NCBI GenBank assembly: GCA_910584075.1
Contig: CAJTZI010000010.1
Coordinates: 1 to 63,076, forward strand
Length of the DNA: 63,076 nt
Direction: 5' to 3'
Source of the DNA: an uncultured Oscillibacter sp.
GTDB lineage: Bacteria > Bacillota > Clostridia > Oscillospirales > Oscillospiraceae
Notes under the pieces: generated by a model
Told to the model about the DNA's origin: nothing
The model's input: only the letters and a program-made list of their open reading frames with translations
Databases searched by the model: none
Shown here: one piece after another, positions 1-7,090 of the stretch
How positions within the stretch are numbered: position 1 is the first letter of the stretch
Layout: each line of letters starts with the position of its first letter
Made by a program: the position numbers and the translations under genes

Positions 1-25
1 AATCTCCACGCGGGGAGGTGAAAAT

Positions 26-1396
26 GTGAACCCACTATTCGTAGGCATTGACGTGAGCAGCAAAAACAATGTGACCTACCTAATGAAGCCGGACGGCACT
101 AAACACAGCAGTTTTTCCGTGCAAAACAACCTGGGCGGTGCTAAACTGATGTCAGAGAAGATCGTGTCGGCGTTGGAAGCCATGCAGCTCAGCGGTGTGG
201 TGATTGGCCTGGAAGCCACGTCCATCTATGGAGACGGGCTGGTCTGCGCCCTCCGGGAAGATGGACGGCTGGGGCGGTACCAGCGGAAGATCCATGTGCT
301 CAATCCCAAGCAGGTCAAGAAGTTCAAGGACTCCTATCCGGACCTGCCCAAGAACGACTGGGTGGACGCCTTTGTGATCGCCGACCATCTCCGCTTCGGC
401 AGGATCGGCAAGGAGGTCTACATGGACGATCACCGCTACAAATCCCTGCAAACCCTCACCAGGGCAAGATTTGACGTTGTGCAGAATCTGACGCGGGAGA
501 AGCAGCACTTCGCCAATTACTTGTTCCTCAAGTGCTCCGGCATAGCCCAAGACAAGGACATTGCCAACTCCAGCGCCACCACCATCGCCCTCATGGAGCG
601 GTTTGAAACGGTGGATGAGCTGGCCTACGCCGATCTGGATGAATTGACCAGGTTCATTGATGAAACCGGGCGCAACTTCGCAGATCCGGCGGCGAAGGCA
701 AAGGCCATTCAAGCCGCCGCCAGAAATTCCTATCGCTTGCCTGTTACTGTAAATAATTCCGTAAATCAAGCGATGGCCGTTTCTATTGCCACAATGCGGG
801 CGCTGGAAAAGCAGATCAAAGTGTTGGACAAGGCCATTGAGCAGCAGTTCCAGATCATTCCCAACACCTTGACTTCCATCCCCGGCATCGGCAAGGTCTA
901 CTCCGCCGGTATCATCGCCGAGATCGGCGATGTCCACCGCTTCAATTCCCAGGCTTCTGTCGCCAAATACGCCGGTCTTGTCTGGACGCAGCTCGAGGCT
1001 CAGCACACCAAGCTCATCAAATCCGGCAAGACTGATTGTGAAAAACGGCGTAAAGAATACGGCAATCAATACATCATATCGGATTACGTGATTGTCCATC
1101 CTAACGGAAAGCCTATTCCACCTGGGTATTTAAGCCGTATGTTTACCGACTTGCAGGAAAAAGCCGGGTTGCCGCCCTGTCGTTTCCGCGATTTACGCCA
1201 TCTTTGCGCCTCGATTATGAATATGCAGGATATTAACATGAAGGTGGCGCAAAAGCGGTTAGGGCACAGCAACATTACTACTATCATGAACATTTATACT
1301 TACACCATGCGCTCCAAAGAGGCAGAAGCGGCACAGACAATAGGCGATTTCATTTATAACACTTTGTACGCTGGTATCGTGTCTGAAAATCAGTAA
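26..1396 (+). CDS. Chimeric ORF: IS110-family transposase N-terminus fused to tyrosine-recombinase C-terminus
   Basis: Residues 1 to about 328 are an IS110/IS621-type transposase: the DEDD RuvC-like acidic residues are visible (D in GIDVSSKNN, E in GLEATSIYG, D and D in NDWVDAFVIADH), followed by the helix-hairpin-helix part of Transposase_20 (IPGIGKVYSAGIIAEIGD and KYAGLVWTQ). From about residue 335 the sequence switches to the end of a phage or Tn-type tyrosine recombinase: RFRDLRH (Arg/His box), LGHSNITT and a candidate nucleophile tyrosine in NIYTY. The IS110 serine-bearing C-terminal half and the recombinase N-terminal and core-binding domains, including the first catalytic Arg, are missing. 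The junction lies near 1010-1035. It is probably a recombination scar and inactive for both chemistries; an assembly join is possible. Confidence 0.75.
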   Translation: MNPLFVGIDVSSKNNVTYLMKPDGTKHSSFSVQNNLGGAKLMSEKIVSALEAMQLSGVVIGLEATSIYGDGLVCALREDGRLGRYQRKIHVLNPKQVKKFKDSYPDLPKNDWVDAFVIADHLRFGRIGKEVYMDDHRYKSLQTLTRARFDVVQNLTREKQHFANYLFLKCSGIAQDKDIANSSATTIALMERFETVDELAYADLDELTRFIDETGRNFADPAAKAKAIQAAARNSYRLPVTVNNSVNQAMAVSIATMRALEKQIKVLDKAIEQQFQIIPNTLTSIPGIGKVYSAGIIAEIGDVHRFNSQASVAKYAGLVWTQLEAQHTKLIKSGKTDCEKRRKEYGNQYIISDYVIVHPNGKPIPPGYLSRMFTDLQEKAGLPPCRFRDLRHLCASIMNMQDINMKVAQKRLGHSNITTIMNIYTYTMRSKEAEAAQTIGDFIYNTLYAGIVSENQ

Positions 1397-1414
1397 GTCT
1401 TGCCTGGAGTGTTT

Positions 1415-1466
1415 TTCTGGGGTTTGTCGGCGAGTGGTCGGCGAAAGCCATCGGCAAACCCCAGAA
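1415..1466. repeat. Inverted repeat downstream of the chimeric transposase
   Basis: CTGGGGTTTG at 1417-1426 pairs perfectly with CAAACCCCAG at 1455-1464, and the stem can be extended inward and outward by a few bases to about 15 bp. The loop is about 25 nt. It could be the end of a mobile element or a terminator-like hairpin. No long T-tract follows on either strand. Confidence 0.5.
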
Positions 1467-1515
1467 CTCCAAGGCGATAGTCGGCAGGACGGGGTTATGG
1501 CATCGGGCAATCTGA

Positions 1516-1770
1516 TTGAGGTTTCTTGAAACGGTCCGGCGGTACACCAACGCCACCGAGATTACCCAGCGCATGGTGGCGGAGCTGATTGACCATATCG
1601 ACGTGTACCACGCGGAAAAGCAGGACGGCGTTACCGCCCAGCAAATTTATTACAACTGTATCGGCACTTTCTCTGTCCCTGACCGCCGGAAAATCCCGGC
1701 TGCGGAGATCACCATGGGGACGAGAAAGGGAGTAGCCGTCAGCTACTCCCCAGATCGGATTGCCGTATAG
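1516..1770 (+). pseudogene. C-terminal remnant of a large serine recombinase (DUF4368 region)
   Basis: The 84 codons match the C-terminal tail typical of Tn-type large serine recombinases, with the segment ETVRRYTNATEITQRMVAEL followed by LIDHIDVYHAEK. The resolvase catalytic domain, the recombinase domain and the zinc ribbon are absent. No ribosome binding site precedes the TTG at 1516, so this is a decayed fragment rather than a gene. It sits next to the IS110 chimera, consistent with a former integrative element at this locus. Confidence 0.7.
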
Positions 1771-1787
1771 GATTTTGAGCAAAAATA

Positions 1788-1837
1788 ATGCGAAGTGTCC
1801 CACAAGGATACTCAAATCCTATAAGGACACTCCGCAT
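1788..1837. repeat. Nested inverted repeat at the end of the recombinase remnant
   Basis: The arms ATGCGAAGTGTCC (1788-1800) and GGACACTCCGCAT (1825-1837) pair at 12 of 13 positions. Inside them AGGAT and ATCCT form a second short stem. It lies exactly between the serine recombinase tail and the solute-binding-protein fragment, so it may mark an element boundary. Confidence 0.55.
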
Positions 1838-2117
1838 GGCTGGAGTGGGCGGAGCCGATCCTGATTCTGAACGCCTGCTATTACGACCTGAATGCTCCGG
1901 GTGATACGGACGAGTATGCTGCTGCGGTGGCCGATGCGGCGGCTACGGTGGACGCGGACGAGCGAATCGCGAAGATCGCGAGATCCAGAAGGAGATGTTT
2001 GAAAACTGGAATATAATTCCGTTTTACAGTGAGGCCACCTATGTTGCGTACAACGATTTTGTAAAGGGCATTCATATTTCCAACGGCAGTCTCTATTGGA
2101 ATGATCTGAGCTTCTAA
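1837..2117 (+). pseudogene. Frameshifted C-terminal fragment of a family 5 (peptide/nickel-type) solute-binding protein
   Basis: The frame starting at 1837 reads WLEWAEPILILNACYYDLNA and continues to an ERIAKIA helix; after a frameshift near 1978 the next frame reads EIQKEMFENWNIIPFYSEA and then GIHISNGSLYWNDLSF to a stop at 2117. This pattern (paired helices, an IP-Y motif and a short terminal strand) is the usual end of SBP_bac_5 proteins. The rest of the protein is missing upstream, where the recombinase fragment abuts it. It is a non-functional remnant. Confidence 0.6.
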
Positions 2118-2124
2118 AGGAGAT

Positions 2125-2180
2125 GGCCAAAAAGAAAAAACATGAACGGTGCCTTTCCCCAGTCCATGGGGAAAGGCACC
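2125..2180 (-). terminator. Intrinsic terminator of the minus-strand group ending at 2238
   Basis: GGTGCCTTTCCCC (2148-2160) and GGGGAAAGGCACC (2168-2180) form a perfect 13-bp stem with a 7-nt loop. On the minus strand it is followed by a T-rich tract (complement of the A-rich 2128-2140). Confidence 0.75.
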
Positions 2181-2237
2181 GGCCTGATTTTATGCAGGCG
2201 CTTGGCGTTTTTGAGAGCCGGATATACGAAGCCCAGC

Positions 2238-2702
2238 CTACCATACCCGGTCCGGACACAGCTCGTCCCAGTACCAGAGCGTCTGATCCGTCTGCAAAAT
2301 GATCTCACATTCTTTGTGTCCCCGGTCAAACCAGATCCAGCATTTGTGCAGAACGGACTGCCAGCTCTGATACTGTGTGATGAACTCCACCTGATACGCC
2401 CCGCCGTTGACGGCGGAGAGGAAATTTTCCACTCCCCAGCTGACCCGGAGAGCGCTTCGCCTCTTTTTCTCCGTAAACACGTAGAAGTCCACGCCATTGA
2501 TGTCTTCGTCAAGAATCCGGTATTTCACCTCGGATGGACCGGTTTTCACAATTTTGCCGGTGGTGTTCAGCGGGTGGGCCCGGGTCACCCAGAAGCCGTC
2601 CGGAAAGCAGAAGGACAGTACTCCGTTTTCAAAGGTCATTTTTTCCGCACGGCAATCATGCAGGCTGAACAGGGTGGAGTGATGGTCACAGTGTCCGTAC
2701 AT
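2238..2702 (-). CDS. Hypothetical protein
   Basis: A 154-aa protein that I do not recognise. It has no signal peptide or membrane segment, and is rich in Trp, Phe and Tyr, with scattered Cys and His residues in its N-terminal part (MYGHCDHHST and HDCRAEK). The start at 2702 is supported by an AGGAGA ribosome binding site about 9 nt upstream. It is 15 nt downstream of the ruvX stop on the same strand and is followed by a terminator, so it is probably the last gene of the ruvX group. It may be a beta-rich domain; no function is proposed. Confidence 0.6.
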   Translation of the reverse strand: MYGHCDHHSTLFSLHDCRAEKMTFENGVLSFCFPDGFWVTRAHPLNTTGKIVKTGPSEVKYRILDEDINGVDFYVFTEKKRRSALRVSWGVENFLSAVNGGAYQVEFITQYQSWQSVLHKCWIWFDRGHKECEIILQTDQTLWYWDELCPDRVW

Positions 2703-2717
2703 ACTTCGTGTCTCCTG

Positions 2718-3143
2718 TCAGCTCTGCGGATGGCTCTGTTTATAGGTGAGATACCCCTCCAGGATCAAGGATGCCGCCACGGCGTCCACGGTCTTCTTCC
2801 GCTTTTTGGCGTTTTTACCGCTGTTGATCAGGATCTGGTGGGCGTCGATGGTGGTACGGCGCTCGTCCCAGAGGATTACCGGCAGGCCGGTCCGCTCCTC
2901 CAGCAGCTCCTTCATGGTGCGGGCCTTCTCCGAGCGGGGGCCCAGGGTGCCGTCCATGTTGACAGGATGTCCCAGCACCAGTTCCTCCGCCTCGTGCTCC
3001 TTTGCCAGAACGGCGATCTGCTCCGCCACGGCCTCCGGGCGGTAGGCGTCGACAGTGGCGGTGAACCCGGCCAGCAGGCCGGTGGGGTCTGAGACGGCAA
3101 TGCCGGTGTGGGCGTCGCCGTAGTCGATGGCCATGATACGCAT
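2718..3143 (-). CDS. ruvX: Putative pre-16S rRNA nuclease / Holliday junction resolvase YqgF (RuvX)
   Basis: YqgF-family RNase H-fold nuclease, 141 aa, the normal family length. The signature IMAIDYGDAHTGIAVSD carries the first catalytic Asp, LVLGHPVNMDGTLGP follows in the middle, and LWDERRTT is the conserved acidic motif near residue 95. The family matures the 16S rRNA 5' end. Residues before MRIMAIDYG are not homologous, so translation starts at 3143. It lies 7 nt after the stop of the upstream lipoprotein gene, giving a small minus-strand operon. The call is secure; the choice between the rRNA and junction-resolvase role rests on family knowledge. Confidence 0.93.
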   Translation of the reverse strand: MRIMAIDYGDAHTGIAVSDPTGLLAGFTATVDAYRPEAVAEQIAVLAKEHEAEELVLGHPVNMDGTLGPRSEKARTMKELLEERTGLPVILWDERRTTIDAHQILINSGKNAKKRKKTVDAVAASLILEGYLTYKQSHPQS

Positions 3144-3150
3144 AAATTCC

Positions 3151-3882
3151 TCACTTTCCGGGGACAAAGTCCGCCTCCACAGGGTAGCTGTCTTCGTCGG
3201 AGAAGTGCCACCACTCTCCGGCATAGGGTTTGAAGCCCTGCTCTGCCATGGTATTCTCCAGCAGCCGGGCATTGGCGGCGGCGGTCTCCGGCACGTCGCT
3301 GTAATCCAGGTCCGCCTGGGGGGAGAAGTCGTCAAAGCCGGTGGGCATCTCCACCGGGGAGCCGTCCTCCAGCACCAGAGTTACGTCCACGGTGTTTCCC
3401 CGGCTGTGGGAGGAGAACCCCCGCTCCGGGTTCGCCACGTACACTGGGTCTGGACAGGCCTCCCATAACCGGAATTGGGCCTCCGTGGGGCGGAAGGCGT
3501 CCCAGATCAGCAGGGAGTAGCCTTGGGCGGCCAGGGCCTCCTGGGCGGCAGCCAGCTTTCGGGCGGTGCCGTACCGGAGGTACGCCTCCGTGAAATCATA
3601 GATGACCTGGCCGGTGAAATTATCCTCCCCGGCATATTTCAAGTCCACCCGGATACCGGGGATGAAGTCCGCCGCCGGGACAAAGTCCGCGGAGGAGGGC
3701 GGCGGGTCCGGCGGGGGGACAGGTTCCGGAACCGGTTCGGGTTCCGGGAGGGGAGCCGGCTCCGGGAGAGGCGCCGGTTCCCCGGCGGGGGGAGACATCT
3801 GCGGCGGCGGGGCGGCCGTCCGCTGTCCGCAGCCGGACAGAAAAAGGGAGAGCGCCAGCGCAAGGGGCAGGAAAAAACGCAT
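3151..3882 (-). CDS. VanX/DdpX-like D-alanyl-D-alanine dipeptidase lipoprotein
   Basis: Predicted lipoprotein of 243 aa. The signal peptide ends at a lipobox (LSGC), followed by a Pro/Glu-rich linker of about 45 residues with repeated PLPEP and PEPVP units. The peptidase M15D domain holds the zinc and catalytic residues: SHSRGNTVDV (His and Asp ligands) and EWWHF (Glu base and His ligand). It should hydrolyse D-Ala-D-Ala-type dipeptides outside the membrane. The start at 3882 has GAGGTG 6 nt upstream. Being exported and having no vanHA neighbours, it points to wall turnover rather than vancomycin resistance. Confidence 0.85.
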   Translation of the reverse strand: MRFFLPLALALSLFLSGCGQRTAAPPPQMSPPAGEPAPLPEPAPLPEPEPVPEPVPPPDPPPSSADFVPAADFIPGIRVDLKYAGEDNFTGQVIYDFTEAYLRYGTARKLAAAQEALAAQGYSLLIWDAFRPTEAQFRLWEACPDPVYVANPERGFSSHSRGNTVDVTLVLEDGSPVEMPTGFDDFSPQADLDYSDVPETAAANARLLENTMAEQGFKPYAGEWWHFSDEDSYPVEADFVPGK

Positions 3883-3925
3883 GGTTAGCACCTCGATGAT
3901 TCCGGTTATACTGATATTTAAGTGG

Positions 3926-3954
3926 AGTATAGCACACTTGCCGGGACAAAACAA
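3926..3954 (-). promoter_or_regulatory. Sigma-A type promoter for the lipoprotein-ruvX operon
   Basis: On the minus strand TTGTTT (3949-3954) and TATACT (3926-3931) are separated by 17 bp, about 45 nt upstream of the start at 3882. Confidence 0.55.
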
Positions 3955-4002
3955 GCCGCCGGGGGAAACCACAGAATTCTGGCATTTTTTTGCGAAAAAG
4001 AG

Positions 4003-4031
4003 TTGACCTTGGATTTGACTTGTGGTAAAAT
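4003..4031 (+). promoter_or_regulatory. Sigma-A type promoter of the rpmG-secE-nusG-rplKA operon
   Basis: TTGACC (4003-4008) and TAAAAT (4026-4031) are 17 bp apart. A leader of about 140 nt follows before rpmG. It is divergent from the promoter at 3926-3954. Confidence 0.75.
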
Positions 4032-4178
4032 CTCATTTACCTGCGAGAAGGGGTTTTTTTGTCGTGCGCGCATTTCGCTTTTCGGCGCGCGGCGGAGGCC
4101 GGACTTCCAATCAGCAGGGAGGCAGTCGGCGTCCCCGGCTTCTGCCGGAGAGATGCCAATAATAAGGAGGTGCCGTTA

Positions 4179-4328
4179 ATGCGCGTGAAAGTCACTTTGA
4201 GGTGCAATGAGTGCAAGCAGAGAAACTACAATACGATGAAGAACAAGAAGAACACCCCGGACAAACTTGAGCTGAACAAGTATTGCCGCTTCTGCAGAAA
4301 GCACACGCTCCACAGCGAGACCAAGTAA
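4179..4328 (+). CDS. rpmG: 50S ribosomal protein L33
   Basis: A 49-aa protein of the zinc-binding (C+) L33 form: CNEC near the N-terminus and CRFC near the C-terminus supply four cysteines, with the conserved NYNTMKNKKNTPDKLEL core. A strong AAGGAGG ribosome binding site precedes the ATG. As in many Firmicutes it heads the secE-nusG-rplK-rplA transcript. No tRNA-Trp gene is visible between it and secE. Confidence 0.96.
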   Translation: MRVKVTLRCNECKQRNYNTMKNKKNTPDKLELNKYCRFCRKHTLHSETK

Positions 4329-4355
4329 TGAGAATGAAGAAAGGGCGTGTCATGT

Positions 4356-4571
4356 ATGGCTGAAGAAGCGAAGAAGAAAAAGGACCGCGGACTCTGGTTC
4401 CGCGAAATGAAAAGCGAACTGAAAAAGGTCGTCTGGCCGAATAAGCAGACGGTGATGAAGAACACCGGCACCGTGCTGCTGTGCTCCCTGGTGATCGGCG
4501 CCTGCATCTGGATCTTTGACTTCGTGGCGGTCTCCGCCGTGGACATGATCCTCAGCGTGTTCGGCGCGTAA
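4356..4571 (+). CDS. secE: Preprotein translocase subunit SecE
   Basis: A 71-aa single-span SecE. It has a charged cytoplasmic N-terminus (EEAKKKKDRG), the amphipathic SecE signature FREMKSELKKVVWPNKQ, and one transmembrane helix (about residues 38-62). It is an essential subunit of SecYEG. A GTG exists 9 nt upstream, but the ATG at 4356 has better spacing from the GAAAGGG ribosome binding site. The gene lies between rpmG and nusG, the standard order. Confidence 0.95.
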   Translation: MAEEAKKKKDRGLWFREMKSELKKVVWPNKQTVMKNTGTVLLCSLVIGACIWIFDFVAVSAVDMILSVFGA

Positions 4572-4581
4572 GGAGAGCGGT

Positions 4582-5106
4582 ATGTCAGACAGCGCGAAGT
4601 GGTATGTGATTCATACCTATTCCGGCTACGAAAACGCCGTCAAGACCAGCATTGAGAAGTTTGTCACCGGCCGCGGGCTGGAGGATCAGATTCTCCGGAT
4701 GGAGATCCCTCTGGAGACGGTTACCGAGGTCACCGACTCCGGCGCCACCAAGGAGGTGGAGCGGAAGGTCTTCCCCGGCTATGTGCTGATCAAGATGATC
4801 ATGACGGACGAGACATGGCATCTGGTGCGGAACGTCCGTGGCGTCACCGGCTTTGTGGGCTCGGCCAACAAGGCCATCCCCCTCAGCGAGGAGGAGGTGC
4901 TGGCCATGGGCATGGAAAAGCATGAGATCGTGGTCAGGTACAGCGTGGGCGACCACGTGCGGATCATGGACGGTCCGCTGGCCAGCTTTACCGGCGTGGT
5001 CGAGGAGATCGAGCCGGAGAAGAACCGGGTCAGTGTGGTGGTCTCCATGTTCGGCAGGGAGACCCCCGTGGAACTGGAGCTGGACCAGGTAGAGGTCCAG
5101 GCCTGA
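4582..5106 (+). CDS. nusG: Transcription termination/antitermination factor NusG
   Basis: A 174-aa protein with the NGN domain first (KWYVIHTYSGYENAVK, then FPGYVLIKM) and the KOW domain last (GDHVRIMDGPLASFTGVVEE). It binds the RNA polymerase clamp and modulates pausing and termination. It begins 10 nt after secE with GGAGAG upstream. No insertion or truncation is seen. Confidence 0.97.
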   Translation: MSDSAKWYVIHTYSGYENAVKTSIEKFVTGRGLEDQILRMEIPLETVTEVTDSGATKEVERKVFPGYVLIKMIMTDETWHLVRNVRGVTGFVGSANKAIPLSEEEVLAMGMEKHEIVVRYSVGDHVRIMDGPLASFTGVVEEIEPEKNRVSVVVSMFGRETPVELELDQVEVQA

Positions 5107-5154
5107 CCATCCGGCGCTTTTGGGCGCTGTTCTGCCGGAGGCGTTCCGGCGCAA

Positions 5155-5208
5155 GTGGGAGGGGCTTTTCACCGCCCCGCCAAAGACGGGCCCTCTGCCC
5201 GCCACCAC
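5155..5208 (+). promoter_or_regulatory. Candidate L1-binding mRNA leader upstream of rplK
   Basis: GTGGGAGG at 5155-5162 and CCACCAC at 5202-5208 bracket internal stems just before the rplK ribosome binding site. The same GTGGGAGG...ACCAC arrangement recurs before rplA. It resembles the 23S rRNA site bound by L1, which suggests autogenous control; this is inference from motif and position. Confidence 0.4.
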
Positions 5209-5234
5209 ATTCATAATTTAGGAGGTGCTACTCC

Positions 5235-5660
5235 GTGGCACAGAAAGTAACAGGTTATATTAAGCTCCAGATCCCCGCAGGCAAGGCGACTCCCGCGCCC
5301 CCCGTGGGTCCCGCCCTGGGCCAGCACGGCGTCAATATCGCCGCCTTCACCAAGGAATTCAACGAGCGCACCAAGAACGACGCGGGCATGATCATCCCCG
5401 TGGTCATCACCGTGTACGCCGACCGCTCCTTCTCCTTCATCACCAAGACGCCCCCGGCGGCTGTCCTGATCAAGAAGGAGTGCAACATTGAGTCCGGCTC
5501 CGGTGTGCCCAACAAGACCAAGGTGGCCACCATCTCCAAGGCCTCCATCCAGAAGATCGCCGAGATCAAGATGAAGGACCTGAACGCCGCCAGCCTGGAG
5601 TCCGCCATGAGCATGATCGCGGGCACCTGCCGCTCCATGGGCGTTGTGATCGGCGACTGA
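5235..5660 (+). CDS. rplK: 50S ribosomal protein L11
   Basis: A 141-aa L11 with the conserved N-terminal start MAQKVTGYIKLQIPAGKATP, the PPVGPALGQHGVNI loop and a C-terminal rRNA-binding domain. It starts at GTG 5235 with GGAGGTG upstream. L11 shapes the GTPase-associated centre of the large subunit. It is paired with rplA in the usual order. Confidence 0.97.
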   Translation: MAQKVTGYIKLQIPAGKATPAPPVGPALGQHGVNIAAFTKEFNERTKNDAGMIIPVVITVYADRSFSFITKTPPAAVLIKKECNIESGSGVPNKTKVATISKASIQKIAEIKMKDLNAASLESAMSMIAGTCRSMGVVIGD

Positions 5661-5707
5661 GCCGGTCCCTAAAACCTGCAGGACGGCTGAAAGGGCCGTT
5701 CCATACA

Positions 5708-5735
5708 GTGGGAGGAACTGTTTCCGAAGAACCAC
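5708..5735 (+). promoter_or_regulatory. Second candidate L1-binding hairpin, upstream of rplA
   Basis: GTGGGAGG (5708-5715) and ACCAC (5731-5735) can pair around an inner stem (GGAAC with GTTTCC), directly before the AGGAGG of rplA. It is a compact version of the element at 5155-5208. Confidence 0.4.
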
Positions 5736-5753
5736 TATGAGGAGGAAATAACA

Positions 5754-6446
5754 TTGTTTAGAGGCAAGAAATATAAGGAAAGCGCCAAGCAGATTGAGAA
5801 GAACACGCAGTATGAGGCTGCGGAGGGCTTGGCACTCATTTGCAAAACCGCCAGCGCCAAGTTCGACGAGACCGTCGAGCTGCATGTGAAGCTGGGCGTC
5901 GACTCCCGCCACGCCGACCAGCAGGTCCGCGGCGCCATCGTCCTGCCCCACGGCACCGGCAAAACTGTCCGTGTGCTGGTGTTTGCCAAGGGCGACAAGG
6001 CCGACGCCGCCCGGGAGGCCGGCGCCGACTACGTCGGTGAGATGGACCTGGTGGAGAAGATCCAGAAGGAGAACTGGTTTGACTTTGATGTGGTGGTGGC
6101 CAGTCCTGACATGATGGGCGTGGTGGGCCGTCTGGGTAAGGTCCTGGGCCCCAAGGGTCTGATGCCCTCTCCCAAGGCCGGTACCGTGACCCCCGATGTG
6201 GCCAAGGCCGTGCAGGAGGTTAAGGCCGGTAAGATCGAGTACCGTCTGGATAAGACCAATATCATTCACTGCCCCATCGGCAAGGTGTCCTTTGGCCCTG
6301 AGAAGCTGGTGGAGAACTACAACGCCCTTATGGGTGCCATCGTGAAGGCCAAGCCCGCCGCTGCCAAGGGCCAGTATATCCGCAGCTGCGTCGCCGCCTC
6401 CACCATGGGCCCCGGCGTGAAGATGTCCACGGCGAAATTGGTCTAA
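5754..6446 (+). CDS. rplA: 50S ribosomal protein L1
   Basis: A 230-aa L1 starting at TTG 5754 with GAGGAGG 7 nt upstream. It starts MFRGKKYKES, with the interdomain motif GRLGKVLGPKGLMPSPKAGT and the C-terminal KANPAAAKGQY-like segment (here KPAAAKGQYIRS). L1 binds helix 76-78 of 23S rRNA and its own mRNA. The operon ends here at a terminator; rplJ and rplL are not adjacent. Confidence 0.97.
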   Translation: MFRGKKYKESAKQIEKNTQYEAAEGLALICKTASAKFDETVELHVKLGVDSRHADQQVRGAIVLPHGTGKTVRVLVFAKGDKADAAREAGADYVGEMDLVEKIQKENWFDFDVVVASPDMMGVVGRLGKVLGPKGLMPSPKAGTVTPDVAKAVQEVKAGKIEYRLDKTNIIHCPIGKVSFGPEKLVENYNALMGAIVKAKPAAAKGQYIRSCVAASTMGPGVKMSTAKLV

Positions 6447-6560
6447 GAGCCCGTGTAACGGGAAGACGAATGGGTGTGCAGCGCATGGTTCCAAAAGCAC
6501 GAAAATATCAGGTGGTCACCGTAAAATAGAGTCAGCGTGACACAATTTAACACCCGGGAG

Positions 6561-6592
6561 AAAGCACGATTGTTCAATCGTGCTTTTCTTTT
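6561..6592 (+). terminator. Intrinsic terminator after rplA
   Basis: AAAGCACGATTG and CAATCGTGCTTT form a perfect 12-bp stem with a 2-nt formal loop, followed by TTCTTTT. It ends the rpmG-rplA operon, about 115 nt after rplA. Confidence 0.9.
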
Positions 6593-6611
6593 GCCCATGA
6601 GACGACGTTGA

Positions 6612-6903
6612 CCATACCGGATGTCATGTTGTCAGATGATTTCTACGGAGATGGACGGGAGGAAATTGTCTTTTTCAAAATCCACGCCAGTTGATCAAAA
6701 AGCTGAAATTCCGTCTGTCTGCCGGGAACAGCGATGGCACAGGGCGGGTGCATCTGTATTGTTTTCCGGACGAGCTATGCGGAGAGTGACCGCAGTGAAT
6801 ACAGGCGGAGGAGACACACGTTCGGGGAGACGCACGGGATATTCGGAGAATTCTCGCCGGCCATAAAAGGCCTAATTCCAAAAACGGAATTTGACGGACG
6901 GTG
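6612..6903 (+). pseudogene. Possible decayed coding remnant (unassigned)
   Basis: This stretch lies in a 640-nt gap without a clear gene. Reading it in three successive frames gives protein-like segments: SDDFYGDGREEIVFFKIHAS, then KFRLSAGNSDGTGRVHLYCF, then RRHTFGETHGIFGEFSPAIK to a stop at 6903. The frame changes fall near 6690 and 6790. I do not recognise the family, and it could be chance. Nothing else is seen between the terminator and the promoter at 6996. Confidence 0.25.
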
Positions 6904-6995
6904 ATTCATCATGGACCCCGCCCGTTCAGTCATCTTAACGAAGTGAAAATTGATGTGCAATTATCAAAACGAAAGGGAAAAGGAACTGTTTTTTG

Positions 6996-7025
6996 TTGAC
7001 GGGGACAGGTCATTGGCGGTATAAT
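6996..7025 (+). promoter_or_regulatory. Sigma-A promoter for the methyltransferase gene
   Basis: TTGACG (6996-7001) and a perfect TATAAT (7020-7025), 18 bp apart, 65 nt before the start at 7091. Confidence 0.8.
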
Positions 7026-7090
7026 AACATGATTTACTATGTCAACCGTTTCCGCCGCACCCCAAGCGGCGGGGGAGAGAGGAATACGAT

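Noticed and set aside
152..1099. A 315-codon minus-strand ORF under the IS110 transposase.
   Set aside because: Antisense shadow: the plus strand carries recognisable transposase motifs.
3151..3882. A vancomycin-resistance VanX.
   Set aside because: The enzyme is secreted as a lipoprotein and there are no vanH, vanA or vanRS neighbours; a cell-wall role is more likely.
4329..4355. A tRNA-Trp between rpmG and secE, as in some Firmicutes.
   Set aside because: The gap is only 27 nt; there is no room for a tRNA.
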